From positions 496,001-560,000 of the forward strand of contig NZ_CAJZAG010000001.1 of the NCBI RefSeq assembly GCF_914271485.1: DNA of 64,000 nt. The letters are read 5' to 3'. Positions 46,696 through 56,967 of the stretch are shown piece after piece. A model generated the notes under the pieces. The model was not told the origin of the DNA and made no database searches. It worked only from the letters and a program-made list of their open reading frames with translations. The position numbers were made by a program, and so were the translations under genes. Numbering within the stretch: the first letter of the stretch is position 1; each line of letters begins with the position of its first letter. The stretch comes from Cupriavidus pampae (GTDB lineage Bacteria > Pseudomonadota > Gammaproteobacteria > Burkholderiales > Burkholderiaceae).

Positions 46696-46725
46696 TTGCG
46701 GTAGCCCCCGGATATGCCATACAAT
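46696..46725 (+). promoter_or_regulatory. Sigma-70-like promoter far upstream of scpB
   Basis: TTGCGG and TACAAT are separated by 18 nt. Transcription would start near 46732, about 380 nt before the scpB ATG. Confidence 0.55.
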
Positions 46726-46812
46726 CGCCGGAACCACGGTATCGCGCACGTAGTCTTTTGTGGCGTCCGCGGCATCGTCAGTGTGATGCCCCTCATCCGG
46801 GGGGATATCCAG

Positions 46813-46839
46813 GGATCCAGGCGAAGGCCTGCCGGATCC
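46813..46839 (+). other. Hairpin in the scpB upstream region
   Basis: GGATCC and AGGC pair with GCCT and GGATCC around a GAAG loop, with a 3-nt bulge on the 3' side. It begins about 80 nt after the predicted transcription start. Confidence 0.5.
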
Positions 46840-47114
46840 ACCCCCACGGTACTTCCGGTTCACAAGATCTGGTTCAAAAGACCGGGCAACGCCGTGGAGT
46901 GGTCCATCGGCCGGCCACGCCGGGCGCCGGACAATCTTCTGCCGGATCGACTCGGCAAATCGATGCATCAAACGAAGTGCACGGCTCTGGTGCGACAGGC
47001 ATGCGAGTTGGCTGCGCGACGAGATGGCGGTGGTAATCGGCCGCTGAATCCGAAATCTCCCGTGCTTCGGGACTTTGTCCGGAAGCAGGTGCAATACAGG
47101 CTGCACGCAATCAC

Positions 47115-48077
47115 ATGAATACCCAAGAGGCGAAGATCGTCCTCGAGACCGCGCTGATCTGCGCGCAGGAGCCGCTGCGCGTGAACGATCTGCGCAAGCT
47201 GTTTGCCGACGATGTCGGTGCCGACACCATTCGTGTACTGCTCGAGGAGCTGCGCCAGGATTGGTTGCAGCGCGGTGTGGAACTGGTTGCGCTGGCAAGC
47301 GGGTGGCGGTTCCAGAGCCGTCCCGAGATGCGCGAGTATCTCGACCGCCTGAATCCGGAAAAGCCGCCCAAGTATTCGCGCGCGGTGATGGAGACGCTGG
47401 CGATCATCTCGTACCGGCAGCCCGTGACGCGTGGCGATATCGAAGAGATTCGCGGCGTGACGGTGAGCACCGAAGTGGTCAAGAAGCTCGAGGATCGTGG
47501 CTGGATCGAGGTCATCGGCCATCGCGACGTGCCGGGCCGTCCGGCGTTATACGCCACGACCAAGGCGTTCCTCGACGACCTGGGCCTGCGCACGCTCGAT
47601 GAGTTGCCGCCGCTGGAAGATGCCCAGGCGCAGGTGCAGGCAGCGCTGCTGGACCAGCAGCCGATCGATTTCGAAGACATTGCGACGGCCAATCCTCAGG
47701 TGGGCGTGGCGGTGAGTGCCGACGAAGAAGCGTTCGCGGACTCACAGGCAGATTTACCGACAGACACGCAGGCGGACTCGCAGGCAAGCGTGCAAACCAA
47801 TCAACAAGCGGGAAGCGATGGGGTAGCCGAAGCGGAAACCGCAGCGGAAACCGAAGCGGCAACTGAAGCCTCGGCTGACGAAGCCAAAGCTGACGAAGCC
47901 GGGGCTGACGAATCAGGGACGCCCACGCTTCACAACGGTCAGGATGACGAGGCGCCTGTGGAACAGGCGAGCGACATTCCTCTGGACATCGACGCGTCTG
48001 CCGGGGAGGCATCCCCGGCGTCGCCAGACGGCACCACGCCGCATCTGGCCGAGGACGATGAGCGCGTGTCCAACTGA
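47115..48077 (+). CDS. scpB: SMC-Scp complex subunit ScpB
   Basis: Chromosome condensation/segregation factor that bridges SMC through ScpA, 320 residues. The winged-helix core occupies residues 1-165 ([60 protein letters not shown]). The remaining ~150 residues are an acidic, repetitive Ala/Glu/Asp/Gln tail with [22 protein letters not shown] repeats, about twice the usual ScpB length and probably disordered. No strong ribosome binding site is visible. No scpA gene is in the window. Confidence 0.93.
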   Translation: MNTQEAKIVLETALICAQEPLRVNDLRKLFADDVGADTIRVLLEELRQDWLQRGVELVALASGWRFQSRPEMREYLDRLNPEKPPKYSRAVMETLAIISYRQPVTRGDIEEIRGVTVSTEVVKKLEDRGWIEVIGHRDVPGRPALYATTKAFLDDLGLRTLDELPPLEDAQAQVQAALLDQQPIDFEDIATANPQVGVAVSADEEAFADSQADLPTDTQADSQASVQTNQQAGSDGVAEAETAAETEAATEASADEAKADEAGADESGTPTLHNGQDDEAPVEQASDIPLDIDASAGEASPASPDGTTPHLAEDDERVSN

Positions 48078-48082
48078 ACAAC

Positions 48083-48115
48083 ATGCAACATCCGATAGTG
48101 AAATATTTTGTCTGA
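48083..48115 (+). CDS. Possible 10-codon upstream ORF overlapping the rluB start
   Basis: An ATG followed by [10 protein letters not shown] and a TGA overlaps the TTG start of rluB in another frame. It could couple rluB translation to passage of ribosomes, but it may be chance. No ribosome binding site is evident. Confidence 0.2.
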   Translation: MQHPIVKYFV

Positions 48116-50228
48116 TTCCGTTGATCAAGACGTCCGCCAGCCGGACGACGCCGGTGCGCCGGATGCCGCCGGCTCGGACGGTGCGCCGCGCCGCAAGGGG
48201 CTGCGCCGTGGCCTGCGCAATCTGGTGGCTTCGCGCCGGCAGTCCGCACAGGATCGCGAGCCCGGCCGTGCGGAAGCCGCCGGTAGCGAAGGCGATGCGG
48301 GCGCCACGGGCAACGTGAGCGGCGATCCCGCCGCCGTGCCCCGCGAGCCACGTGCCCGCGGACGTCGCAAGCCTGCTGGTGCCGCGGTCGCGGCCACTGG
48401 CGAAGGTGCCGACGGCAATCAGGCCGCGGCGGGTCAGGGTGGTGCCGGTGACGAAGGTGGCGCGCAGGCGCAGCCTGCCGGTGGCAGCGGCAATCGCAAG
48501 CGCCGCCAGCAACCCCAGCGCAAGGCCGCATTGGTCGATGGCGAGGCAGCACGTCCCGCCGGTGGCAATGCCCAGGGCAAGCGCGGCAGGGGTGGCAACA
48601 ACCGCGGTCAGGGCAACCCGCAAGGGACGCCGTCCGGCCAGAAGACCGGTGGACGCGGTGAGCGTGGCGAGCGCGCCGAACGTGGTGAGCGTGGTGAGCG
48701 TCGCGGTGACCGGCCAGCAGGCAAGGGTGCCAGGGGCGGCCAGGCGGGGCAGGGCGCGCAGGGTGGTCAGGGCGAGGACAAGCTGCTCGTCAAGCCGAAC
48801 AAGCCCGTGGCCGGCGCCGAGGATCTGTTCCGTTTCGTCATCTCGGAGCAGTACGACAGCGAAGACACGGTCGTGCCGCGCACCAAGGCCAAGCCCGTGC
48901 GCGAACTGTCGGCCGACGACGATGCGCCCAAGCTGCACAAGGTGCTGGCCGAAGGTGGCCTCGGCTCGCGCCGCGAGATGGAAGAGCTGATTCTGCAGGG
49001 CCGCGTGTCCGTCAATGGACTGCCCGCACATATCGGCCAGCGCATTCTCCCGACCGATCAGGTGCGTGTGAATGGCAAGCTGATTCACCGCAAGATCTCG
49101 AGCAAGCCGCCGCGCGTGCTGCTGTATCACAAGCCGTCGGGCGAGATCGTGAGCCAGTCCGATCCGGAAGGCCGTCCGACCGTGTTCGACAGCCTGCCGC
49201 GCATCAAGACCGGCAAGTGGGTCGCGGTGGGTCGTCTCGACTTCAACACCGAAGGTCTGTTGATCTTCACGACGTCCGGCGATATCGCCAACCGCTTTAT
49301 GCATCCGCGCTATGGCGTGGAACGCGAGTACGCGGTGCGCACGCTGGGCGAACTCGCCGAGATCGATCGTCAGCGTCTGCTGCACGGCATCGAGCTCGAT
49401 GACGGCGAGGCCAATTTCCTGCGTATCGCGGATGGCGGTGGCGAGGGCGTGAACCAGTGGTATCACGTGGCGCTGACCGAAGGCCGCAACCGTGAAGTGC
49501 GCCGCATGTTCGAGGCGGTGGGCCTGACGGTGTCGCGCCTGATTCGTACGCGCTACGGTCAATTCCTACTGCCGCGCGGCCTCAAGCGCGGCCGCTGGCA
49601 AGAGCTCGAAGCCGCTGACGTGCGCACGCTGATGGCCGGTATCGGTCTGAAGGCGCCGGGCAAGGGTGAGCAGGCACCGAAGGGCGGCGCCACCAAGGTG
49701 GGCGGCCGCAAGGCGCGTACCGAAGCCGCCATCGCGGGCATGCCGATGGTCACGGGCATGGACGGGCTGCCGCGCTTCGAGAAGAGCGGTCCGCGTGGTG
49801 GCGGCAGCGGCGCTGGCCGCGGTCAGCCGGATCCGATGCAGACCTCGATGGGTTACATCCCGACCGGTCCGGCACCGCTGACGTCGCATACGACGAAGCT
49901 TGGCGGCGGCCAGGGTGGCATGCGCGGTGGCCAGGGCGGCATGCGTGGCGGCCAGGGTCCTATGCGAAGCGGTGGCATGGGCGGTATGGGTGGTATGGGC
50001 GGCGGCATGGGTGGCGCGGGCGGCCTCGGTGGTGGTCGCGGCGGTCGTTCGCAATCGCCCCGTCGTGGTAGCGGCGGTGGCGACGTCAACGGCAATGTGA
50101 TGCCTAAAGCCGCCAAGGGCGGCGGTGGTAGTGGTGGCGGCGCCGGTGGTGGCGGTGCTGGCGGTGCCCGCCGGCAGCGTGGCCGGGGCGGTCACGGCGG
50201 CGGTGGCGGCCATGGCGGTAATCGCTGA
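48108..50228 (+). CDS. rluB: 23S rRNA pseudouridine synthase RluB with long low-complexity flanks
   Basis: The RsuA-family core is at about residues 265-520: S4 domain ([21 protein letters not shown]), catalytic Asp in [15 protein letters not shown] and the [16 protein letters not shown] segment. RluB modifies U2605 of 23S rRNA in E. coli. Here the protein is 706 residues, more than twice the E. coli length. The ~265-residue N-terminal part is Arg/Gly/Ala-rich, and the last ~120 residues are a Gly/Met/Arg tail with [16 protein letters not shown] repeats. The start is a TTG with no good ribosome binding site; no earlier start is in frame. Confidence 0.9.
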   Translation: MSDSVDQDVRQPDDAGAPDAAGSDGAPRRKGLRRGLRNLVASRRQSAQDREPGRAEAAGSEGDAGATGNVSGDPAAVPREPRARGRRKPAGAAVAATGEGADGNQAAAGQGGAGDEGGAQAQPAGGSGNRKRRQQPQRKAALVDGEAARPAGGNAQGKRGRGGNNRGQGNPQGTPSGQKTGGRGERGERAERGERGERRGDRPAGKGARGGQAGQGAQGGQGEDKLLVKPNKPVAGAEDLFRFVISEQYDSEDTVVPRTKAKPVRELSADDDAPKLHKVLAEGGLGSRREMEELILQGRVSVNGLPAHIGQRILPTDQVRVNGKLIHRKISSKPPRVLLYHKPSGEIVSQSDPEGRPTVFDSLPRIKTGKWVAVGRLDFNTEGLLIFTTSGDIANRFMHPRYGVEREYAVRTLGELAEIDRQRLLHGIELDDGEANFLRIADGGGEGVNQWYHVALTEGRNREVRRMFEAVGLTVSRLIRTRYGQFLLPRGLKRGRWQELEAADVRTLMAGIGLKAPGKGEQAPKGGATKVGGRKARTEAAIAGMPMVTGMDGLPRFEKSGPRGGGSGAGRGQPDPMQTSMGYIPTGPAPLTSHTTKLGGGQGGMRGGQGGMRGGQGPMRSGGMGGMGGMGGGMGGAGGLGGGRGGRSQSPRRGSGGGDVNGNVMPKAAKGGGGSGGGAGGGGAGGARRQRGRGGHGGGGGHGGNR
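49906..50030 (+). repeat. Gly-Met-Arg repeat DNA in the RluB tail
   Basis: In-frame short tandem units encoding GGQGGMR (three copies) and GGMGGM-type units. They are prone to slippage that would change tail length without frameshift when whole units are lost or gained. Confidence 0.7.
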
Positions 50229-50299
50229 GCAGCCTGCCGCACGCGGCGCCCGTCAGGGCGTCGCGGTCCGCCGCACTGCACGCGGCGTCCAGCAGGCTT

Positions 50300-50328
50300 T
50301 TGCCTTTTGGACATAATCCGCGTATAAT
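50300..50328 (+). promoter_or_regulatory. Sigma-70 promoter of the rimP operon
   Basis: TTGCCT-N17-TATAAT with consensus -10 and optimal spacing. The start site is predicted near 50335, giving a ~220-nt leader. Confidence 0.75.
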
Positions 50329-50374
50329 CAAAGTCTATTCAAAGTGTCATCCTCCAGACGGGGATGGGCGAATG

Positions 50375-50399
50375 ATGGGCATTGCGCCCATTTTTTTTT
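50375..50399 (+). terminator. Terminator/attenuator in the rimP leader
   Basis: The stem ATGGGC/GCCCAT with a short loop is followed by nine T. It lies about 40 nt after the predicted start site and before the operon. An upstream TGGGCG (50365-50370) can pair instead with CGCCCA (50385-50390), which would break the terminator, so two exclusive folds are possible. Confidence 0.75.
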
Positions 50400-50482
50400 G
50401 GTCGCCCGTTTTTAGTTGTCCGTCGCGCTACACGGGGGATGCAGACACCGTTGGGCAGCAATGTCGCCGGTCCGCCGGCATC

Positions 50483-50534
50483 CAGCTGGTACGAATTTGC
50501 AGCTGGTACGAACTTGCAGCTGGCTACGAATTTG
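50483..50534 (+). repeat. Three tandem 17-18-nt repeats upstream of rimP
   Basis: Unit CAGCTGGTACGAATTTG at 50483-50499, a copy with one change at 50500-50516, and a third with one inserted base at 50517-50534. They sit between the leader terminator and the rimP start. Confidence 0.85.
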
Positions 50535-50556
50535 AAGGTTCTTACTCGGGATTACA

Positions 50557-51042
50557 GTGCATCTGGCAGATTTGATCGAAACCACCCTTAACGGCATGGG
50601 CTACGAGTTGGTTGAGCTTGAGCGTGCCCCGCAGGGCCTGTTGCGTGTTTTTATCGATCAGCCTGATGGAATCGTCATCGAGGATTGCGAGAAGGTCAGC
50701 CGTCAGCTGACGCACGTGCTTACCGTCGAGAACGTCGACTACGACCGACTGGAAGTATCGTCGCCTGGTCTCGACCGGCCGCTGAAGAAGCTGGCTGACT
50801 ACGTCCGCTTCGCCGGTACCGAAGTTCGCGTCACGCTGCGCCTTCCGGTCAATGGCCAGAAGAATTTCGTCGGCATCCTGCAGCAGCCCACAGGTGAGGA
50901 CGGGGCCGAGAAGATCGGCCTGGAATTCGAAGGCAAGGACGGCCCGGCATTGCTGGAATTCGCCATATCCGACGTCGACCGCGCACGGCTCGTGCCCGTC
51001 ATCGACTTCAAAGGAAATCAAAGAAAAGGGAACAAGCAATGA
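50557..51042 (+). CDS. rimP: Ribosome maturation factor RimP
   Basis: 161-residue 30S assembly factor. The GTG start gives [20 protein letters not shown], typical of RimP, and [14 protein letters not shown] and [12 protein letters not shown] are family signatures. It overlaps nusA by 4 bases (ATGA). Confidence 0.95.
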   Translation: MHLADLIETTLNGMGYELVELERAPQGLLRVFIDQPDGIVIEDCEKVSRQLTHVLTVENVDYDRLEVSSPGLDRPLKKLADYVRFAGTEVRVTLRLPVNGQKNFVGILQQPTGEDGAEKIGLEFEGKDGPALLEFAISDVDRARLVPVIDFKGNQRKGNKQ

Positions 51043-52514
51043 GCCGCGAAGTTCTGTTGCTCGTCGATGCGCTCGCGCGTGAAAAGAACGTCGACAAGGA
51101 TGTGGTATTTGGCGCGCTGGAGGCGGCACTCGCTTCCGCGACCAAGAAGCGGTTCGAGGAAGATGTCGATATCCGCGTGGCGATCGACCGTGAATCGGGC
51201 GAGCACGAGACGTTCCGCCGCTGGCTGGTGGTTCCCGATGAGCAGGGCCTGCAGGAGCCGGACAAGCAGATTCTGCTGTTCGAAGCACTTGAGCAGAATG
51301 CGGATGCCCAGCTCGAGGATTTCGTCGAAGAGCAGATCGAGTCGGTGGAATTTGGCCGGATCGGCGCGCAGGCTGCCAAGCAGGTCATTCTGCAACGCAT
51401 TCGCGATGCCGAGCGTGAGCAGATCCTGAACGACTATCTTGATCGTGGCGAGAAGGTGATGACCGGTACGGTCAAGCGCGCCGACAAGAAGGGTTTGATC
51501 GTGGAGTCCGGACGCGTCGAGGCGCTGCTGGCACGGGATCAGATCATTCCGAAGGAAAATCTGCGCACCGGCGACCGCGTCCGCGCGTATATCCTGAATG
51601 TGGACCGCGCCGCGCGCGGCCCGCAGATCGAACTCTCGCGCACCGCGCCCGAGTTCCTGATCAAGCTGTTCGAGAACGAAGTGCCCGAGATGGAACAGGG
51701 CCTGCTCGAGATCAAGGCGGCTGCGCGTGATCCTGGTGTTCGCGCGAAGATCGCGGTGGTGGCGCACGACAAGCGCATCGATCCGATCGGTACCTGCGTG
51801 GGCGTGCGTGGCACGCGTGTGACGGCCGTTCGGAACGAGATCGGTGGCGAGGCGGTGGACATCGTGCTGTGGTCGGAAGATCCGGCGCAGTTCGTGATCG
51901 GCGCGCTGGCGCCGGCACAGGTCCAGTCGATCGTGGTCGATGAGGAAAAACACAGCATGGATGTGGTGGTCGACGAGGAAAACCTCGCCGTCTCCATCGG
52001 TCGCAGTGGTCAGAACGTACGCCTGGCGTCGGAGCTGACTGGCTGGCAGATCAACATCATGACGCAGGAAGAATCGGCGCTTAAGCAGGCTGAGGAAAGC
52101 GAAGTCGTACGCAAGCTGTTCATGGCCAAGCTGGACGTGGACGAGGAAGTGGCGGACATCCTGATCGAAGAAGGCTTCTCGACACTAGAGGAAGTCGCTT
52201 ACGTCCCCATCAATGAAATGATGGAGATCGATGCATTCGATGAGGACACCGTCAACGAGCTGCGCAACCGCGCACGCGATGCGCTGCTGACGATGGAACT
52301 GGCCCGGGAAGAAAAGGTGGAAGAGGTGTCGCAGGATCTGCGTTCCCTCGAAGGCCTGACTCCCGAGCTGATCGGCAAGCTGGCCGAAGGCAGTATCCAC
52401 ACGCGCGACGATCTGGCCGAACTGGCCGTCGACGAGCTGGTCGAGATGATTGGTGTTAGCGAGGATGACGCCCGCGCACTGATCATGAAGGCACGGGAAC
52501 ATTGGTTCAACTGA
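51039..52514 (+). CDS. nusA: Transcription termination/antitermination factor NusA
   Basis: 491 residues that bind RNA polymerase and nascent RNA. N-terminal domain ([17 protein letters not shown]), S1 domain ([20 protein letters not shown]), two KH domains ([39 protein letters not shown]) and two C-terminal acidic repeats, the first around [20 protein letters not shown] and the second around [18 protein letters not shown]. Start overlaps the rimP stop with an AAGGGA ribosome binding site. Confidence 0.97.
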   Translation: MSREVLLLVDALAREKNVDKDVVFGALEAALASATKKRFEEDVDIRVAIDRESGEHETFRRWLVVPDEQGLQEPDKQILLFEALEQNADAQLEDFVEEQIESVEFGRIGAQAAKQVILQRIRDAEREQILNDYLDRGEKVMTGTVKRADKKGLIVESGRVEALLARDQIIPKENLRTGDRVRAYILNVDRAARGPQIELSRTAPEFLIKLFENEVPEMEQGLLEIKAAARDPGVRAKIAVVAHDKRIDPIGTCVGVRGTRVTAVRNEIGGEAVDIVLWSEDPAQFVIGALAPAQVQSIVVDEEKHSMDVVVDEENLAVSIGRSGQNVRLASELTGWQINIMTQEESALKQAEESEVVRKLFMAKLDVDEEVADILIEEGFSTLEEVAYVPINEMMEIDAFDEDTVNELRNRARDALLTMELAREEKVEEVSQDLRSLEGLTPELIGKLAEGSIHTRDDLAELAVDELVEMIGVSEDDARALIMKAREHWFN

Positions 52515-52598
52515 GGGACACGGCCGGAGAGTTTTCCGGTCGCGCGCTTTCCGCAACAAACTGTCCCGACGTAGAAACCAAGTATTGAAAGGGTTTGA

Positions 52599-55490
52599 AT
52601 GGCAAGCACAACAGTTGCCCAACTGGCCGCAGAACTGAGCCGCAGCGCAGCTGCCCTGCTGGAACAATTGCAGGCAGCTGGGGTGGGCAAGGCGACGCCT
52701 GAAGACATCATCACTGAATCGGACAAGACCCGGCTGCTCGATTACCTCAAGCGCTCGCATGGTCAGGCTGATGACAGCGCTCGGAAAAAAATCACGCTGA
52801 CGAAGCGTGAAACTTCCGAGATCCGCCAAGCCGACTCCACCGGCAAGACTCGTACCGTGCAGGTCGAGGTGCGCAAGAAGCGCGTCCTGATCAAGCGTGA
52901 CGAGGCTGGCGGCGATTCGCATGGGGATGGTGCCGATGCACATGAGCTCACTGCCGAACAGGCGCGCCTCGAGGAAGAGGATCGCCGTCAGCAGGAAGAG
53001 CAGATGGCGCGTCAGGAAGCCGAACTCAAGGCACGCCGCGAGGAAGCCGAACGCGACGAAGTTGAACGCCGCGCCAAGCAGGAAGCGCTGGAGGCCGAAC
53101 AACGCCGCCAGGCCGAACTGCTGGCCCGCAAGGCCGAGGAAGAAGCCGAAGCCGCGCGTGCCGTGGCGGACGCCGCCGAGGAAGCCGCTCGCACGAAGGC
53201 CGAAGAGGACAAGACTCGTCTGGCCGCCGAACGCGTGGAAGCGCAGAAGGCTGTCGACAATGCGAAGGCCGCCGCGGACACCGCGCGTATCGAGCAACAG
53301 GACGCCGCACGTCGCCGCCGCGAAGCCGCGGAAGCGGAAGCGCGCGCGATCCAGCAGATGCTCAATGCGCCGCCGCGCGTGCTGAAGGCACCGTCGGAAC
53401 GCAAGGCCGAGGAAAAGAAGGCCGAGCAGACCGGCACGCTGCACAAGCCTGTGAAGGCGCCGGGCACGGAAGTCAAGAAGGACGACAAGAAGGCGCCGGC
53501 CACGGCGGGCGCCACCACGACCACCACCACTACCGCTGACAAGAAGGGCAAGGTCGTCAAGGCCGGCACTTCGTCGACGTGGCAGGACGATCAGCGCAAG
53601 AAGGGCACCGGCCTGAAGACGCGCGGCGATTCGTCGGGTGGCGTGGGCGGCTGGCGCGGTGGTCCGCGCGGCCGTGGTGGCAAGCATCATGCTGACGACC
53701 GCAGCAACTTCCAGGCGCCGACCGAACCGGTGGTGCGTGAGGTGCACGTGCCCGAGACGGTTTCGGTTGCCGACCTCGCCCACAAGATGGCGGTGAAGGC
53801 GTCCGAGGTCATCAAGCAGATGATGAAGCTCGGCCAGATGGTGACGATCAACCAGGTGCTGGACCAGGAAACCGCCATGATCGTGGTGGAAGAAATGGGC
53901 CACAAGGCGTTCGCCGCCAAGCTGGACGATCCGGAAGCGCTGCTCGACATCGGTGGAGAGGAACAGGTCACAGCCGAACTGCTGCCGCGTCCGCCGGTGG
54001 TGACCGTGATGGGTCACGTTGACCACGGCAAGACGTCGCTGCTCGATTACATCCGCCGTACCAAGGTGGCTGCGGGCGAAGCGGGCGGGATTACGCAGCA
54101 TATCGGTGCCTACCATGTGGAAACCGAGCGTGGCGTGATCACGTTCCTGGACACCCCGGGTCACGAGGCCTTCACGGCCATGCGTGCACGCGGTGCCAAG
54201 GCAACGGATATCGTGATTCTGGTGGTGGCCGCCGATGACGGCGTGATGCCGCAGACCAAGGAAGCCATCGCTCACGCGAAGGCGGCCGGCGTGCCCATCG
54301 TGGTGGCGATCAACAAGATCGACAAGCCCGAGGCGAACCCGGACCGCGTGAAGCAGGAGCTGGTGGCGGAGCAGGTGTTGCCGGAAGAGTACGGTGGCGA
54401 TTCGCCGTTCGTGCCCGTGTCCGCCAAGGCCGGTACCGGTATCGACGAACTGCTGGAGCAGGTGCTGCTGCAGGCCGAAGTGCTGGAACTGAAGGCACCG
54501 GTCAATGCACCGGCCAAGGGTCTCGTGGTGGAAGCCCAGCTCGACAAGGGCAAGGGTCCGATCGCGACGATTCTGGTGACGAGCGGCACGCTCAAGCGCG
54601 GCGATGTCGTGCTGGCGGGCAGTGCTTATGGCCGTGTGCGCGCCATGCTGGACGAAAACAGCAAGCCGACCAAGGAAGCAGGTCCGTCGATCCCGGTGGA
54701 AATCCAGGGTCTGTCGGAAGTGCCTGCCGCCGGTGAGGAAGTGCTGGTGCTGCCGGACGAGCGCAAGGCGCGCGAAATCGCGCTGTTCCGTCAGGGCAAG
54801 TTCCGCGACGTGAAGCTGGCCAAGCAGCAGGCGGCCAAGCTGGAGACGATGCTGGAGCAGATGAGCGAAGGCGAAGTTCAGTCGCTGCCGCTGATCGTGA
54901 AGGCCGACGTGCAGGGTTCGCAGGAAGCACTGGTGCAATCGCTGCAGAAGCTGTCCACGGATGAAGTCCGCGTGCAGATCGTGCACGGTGGCGTGGGTGG
55001 CATCTCCGAGTCCGACGTCAACCTGGCGGTGGCATCGAAGGCGGTCATCATCGGCTTCAACGTGCGGGCTGATGCCGGCGCGCGCAAGCTGGCCGAGCAC
55101 AACGGCATCGATCTCCGTTACTACAACATCATTTACGATGCGGTGGACGAGATCAAGGCAGCGATGTCGGGCATGCTGGCACCGGAAAAGCGCGAGACCA
55201 CGATCGGTCAGGTGGAAGTGCGTCAAGTCTTCCGCGTGCCGAAGATCGGTGCAGTGGCCGGTTGTATGGTCACCGACGGTCTGGTCAAGCGGAACTCGCT
55301 GGTGCGCGTGCTGCGCAACAACGTTGTGATCCACAGCGGCGAGCTCGATTCGCTGAAGCGCTTCAAGGACGATGTCCGCGAAGTGAAGCAGGGCTTCGAG
55401 TGCGGTCTGTCGATCAAGAACTTCAACGACGTTCAGGAAGGCGACCAGCTCGAGGTGTACGAGATCACGGAAGTGGCACGTACGCTGTAA
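52599..55490 (+). CDS. infB: Translation initiation factor IF-2
   Basis: 963 residues. IF2_N domains at the N terminus ([20 protein letters not shown]), then a ~300-residue Ala/Glu/Arg-rich charged coiled region (52900-53400) and a Gly/Arg patch ([14 protein letters not shown]). The GTPase domain starts with G1 [14 protein letters not shown] (Gly472) and has [16 protein letters not shown] and SAKAGTG. The C-terminal domains that bind fMet-tRNA follow. A GAAAGGG ribosome binding site precedes the ATG. Confidence 0.98.
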   Translation: MASTTVAQLAAELSRSAAALLEQLQAAGVGKATPEDIITESDKTRLLDYLKRSHGQADDSARKKITLTKRETSEIRQADSTGKTRTVQVEVRKKRVLIKRDEAGGDSHGDGADAHELTAEQARLEEEDRRQQEEQMARQEAELKARREEAERDEVERRAKQEALEAEQRRQAELLARKAEEEAEAARAVADAAEEAARTKAEEDKTRLAAERVEAQKAVDNAKAAADTARIEQQDAARRRREAAEAEARAIQQMLNAPPRVLKAPSERKAEEKKAEQTGTLHKPVKAPGTEVKKDDKKAPATAGATTTTTTTADKKGKVVKAGTSSTWQDDQRKKGTGLKTRGDSSGGVGGWRGGPRGRGGKHHADDRSNFQAPTEPVVREVHVPETVSVADLAHKMAVKASEVIKQMMKLGQMVTINQVLDQETAMIVVEEMGHKAFAAKLDDPEALLDIGGEEQVTAELLPRPPVVTVMGHVDHGKTSLLDYIRRTKVAAGEAGGITQHIGAYHVETERGVITFLDTPGHEAFTAMRARGAKATDIVILVVAADDGVMPQTKEAIAHAKAAGVPIVVAINKIDKPEANPDRVKQELVAEQVLPEEYGGDSPFVPVSAKAGTGIDELLEQVLLQAEVLELKAPVNAPAKGLVVEAQLDKGKGPIATILVTSGTLKRGDVVLAGSAYGRVRAMLDENSKPTKEAGPSIPVEIQGLSEVPAAGEEVLVLPDERKAREIALFRQGKFRDVKLAKQQAAKLETMLEQMSEGEVQSLPLIVKADVQGSQEALVQSLQKLSTDEVRVQIVHGGVGGISESDVNLAVASKAVIIGFNVRADAGARKLAEHNGIDLRYYNIIYDAVDEIKAAMSGMLAPEKRETTIGQVEVRQVFRVPKIGAVAGCMVTDGLVKRNSLVRVLRNNVVIHSGELDSLKRFKDDVREVKQGFECGLSIKNFNDVQEGDQLEVYEITEVARTL

Positions 55491-55501
55491 CAGCGGCAAG
55501 G

Positions 55502-55533
55502 CAGTGGCGGGCATGTCCCGCCACTGTGTTTTT
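55502..55533 (+). terminator. Terminator-like hairpin between infB and rbfA
   Basis: A perfect 10-bp stem CAGTGGCGGG/CCCGCCACTG with a five-base loop, then TGTGTTTTTG. The T-run is interrupted, so partial termination is likely, lowering rbfA-truB relative to infB. Confidence 0.65.
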
Positions 55534-55567
55534 GTAGTAGCGATACAAGTAGAACTAACAGGTTTCG

Positions 55568-55939
55568 ATGGCCAAGAAAGGCACGATTTCTTCCCGCAAT
55601 ATCCGGCTCTCCGACCAGATCCAGAAGGAACTGGCCGCGATGATCCAGCGCGAGCTTCGCGATCCGCGCCTGGGGCTGGTAACGCTCCAGTCGGTGGCGC
55701 TGACGCCCGATTACGCGCACGCCAAGGTTTACTTCACGGTATTGGGCGCCGAGCCCGAAGTTGCCAGCGCCATTCTCAGAGAGAAGGCTGGCTATCTGCA
55801 TTCGCTGTTGTTCAAGCGTTTGCACATTCATACCGTTCCCACGCTCCATTTCCATCACGACACGTCGGTCGAACATGCGATCGAGATGTCGAAGCTGATC
55901 AACGAAGCCAACGCCACGCGCGCGAAGGACGACGAGTAA
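55568..55939 (+). CDS. rbfA: 30S ribosome-binding factor RbfA
   Basis: 123-residue KH-type cold-shock factor that helps 16S rRNA 5' end maturation. [39 protein letters not shown] and [13 protein letters not shown] are family-typical. It sits between infB and truB in the conserved order. Confidence 0.96.
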   Translation: MAKKGTISSRNIRLSDQIQKELAAMIQRELRDPRLGLVTLQSVALTPDYAHAKVYFTVLGAEPEVASAILREKAGYLHSLLFKRLHIHTVPTLHFHHDTSVEHAIEMSKLINEANATRAKDDE

Positions 55940-56005
55940 GGCTGCCACTGGCGCCTTGCTTTACTGTCGCATCCGGCGTGTGCCGTGCGGTACGCCCCAC
56001 CTCCG

Positions 56006-56959
56006 ATGACCGATTCCCAAGCCACCCGTCCGCCCAGGCTGCCGCGCCGCGACGTGCATGGCGTGCTGTTGCTCGACAAGCCGTTAGGGCTGTCGTCGAA
56101 CGATGCGCTCGTGCGCGCGAAGCGTTTGCTGCGTGCGAACAAGGCCGGGCATACCGGCACGCTCGATCCGCTTGCGACCGGGTTGCTGCCGCTGTGCTTT
56201 GGCGAAGCGACCAAGTTCTCGCAGGATTTGCTCGAGGCGGACAAGACCTACGAGGCGGTGGTGCGTCTGGGGCGGACCACGACCACTGGCGATGCCGAGG
56301 GCGAGGTGGTGATCGAGCGCGAGGTGCGTGTCGACCGCGCCGCGCTCGATGCGGCGGTTGCGCGTTTCACGGGCGTGATCGAGCAGGTGCCGCCGATGTA
56401 TTCGGCGCTCAAGCGGGATGGCAAGCCGTTGTATGAGTACGCGCGGGCTGGCGAGACCGTCGAGCGCGCGGCGCGTACCGTGACGATTCATGCGTTGGGG
56501 GTGCTGGCAGTGGCGTTGGATGACGCTGCGGCGCCGGCATTTACGATGCGCGTGACGTGCAGCAAGGGGACGTATATCCGCACGCTGGCCGAGGATATCG
56601 GCGAGGCGCTGGGGTGTGGCGCGCATTTGACGGCATTGCGGCGGACGGCCGTCGGCGATCTGACGCTGGATGGCGCTGTGACGCTCGAGCAGATCGATGC
56701 GGTGGCCGACGACGCGCGGCCCGCTCTGTTGGCGCCGGTGGACGCGTTGTTGCAGCGGTGTGCACCGGTGATGCTCGACGAGGCGGCGATGGGGCGGTTC
56801 TTGCAGGGCCAACGCATCGCGCGCCGCGATTTGCCAGCCGAGGCAGAGCTTGTCGAGGAGGCGCTGGTGCGCGTATATGGCGGGCAGCCTGCGCGCCTGC
56901 TGGGCGTCGCGCGGATGCGCGAGGGCGCCCTGCGCCCCGAGCGGTTGGTGAAGCTGTAG
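56006..56959 (+). CDS. truB: tRNA pseudouridine(55) synthase TruB
   Basis: 317 residues. GVLLLDKPLGLSSN and the catalytic Asp motif AGHTGTLDPLATGLLP are diagnostic; RVTCSKGTYIRTLAEDIG and the C-terminal PUA-like region complete the family. The ATG at 56006 matches the usual start; a GTG 21 nt upstream is less likely. Last gene of the operon; a REP-like element begins 9 nt after the stop. Confidence 0.96.
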   Translation: MTDSQATRPPRLPRRDVHGVLLLDKPLGLSSNDALVRAKRLLRANKAGHTGTLDPLATGLLPLCFGEATKFSQDLLEADKTYEAVVRLGRTTTTGDAEGEVVIEREVRVDRAALDAAVARFTGVIEQVPPMYSALKRDGKPLYEYARAGETVERAARTVTIHALGVLAVALDDAAAPAFTMRVTCSKGTYIRTLAEDIGEALGCGAHLTALRRTAVGDLTLDGAVTLEQIDAVADDARPALLAPVDALLQRCAPVMLDEAAMGRFLQGQRIARRDLPAEAELVEEALVRVYGGQPARLLGVARMREGALRPERLVKL

Positions 56960-56967
56960 TTGTCGAT

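Larger units (their letters stand above)
46633..47114. other. 482-nt region without a convincing gene
   Basis: It holds a sigma-70-like promoter (46696-46725) and a hairpin (46813-46839), after which ~275 nt carry no clear feature. Open frames on both strands lack the third-position G/C bias of the neighbouring genes and resemble no family I know. It is either a long structured leader of scpB or an unrecognised RNA gene. No tRNA, tmRNA, RNase P or SRP RNA signature was seen. Confidence 0.5.
50229..50556 (+). other. 328-nt leader region of the rimP-nusA-infB operon
   Basis: It contains, in order, a strong sigma-70-like promoter (50300-50328), a Rho-independent terminator (50375-50399) and three tandem 17-18-nt repeats (50483-50534), then the GTG start of rimP. 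No additional gene is convincing. The tRNA gene often found before rimP in enterobacteria is absent. Confidence 0.75.

Noticed and set aside
46714..47118. A 134-codon open frame in the gap before scpB
   Set aside because: It begins inside the predicted -35/-10 region, lacks the third-position G/C bias of real genes here, has no ribosome binding site and no family match.
50483..50534. CRISPR array
   Set aside because: Three adjacent repeats with no spacers between them and no cas genes nearby; they are simple tandem repeats.
52185..55514. A 1109-codon open frame antisense to infB
   Set aside because: It lies entirely opposite infB and the end of nusA. Long antisense frames arise routinely in high-G+C genes with strong third-position bias, and the translation is His/Gln/Arg/Leu-rich without any domain.
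55985..56005. Upstream GTG start for truB
   Set aside because: It would add MRYAPPP, which is not typical of TruB, and the ATG at 56006 gives the usual N terminus.
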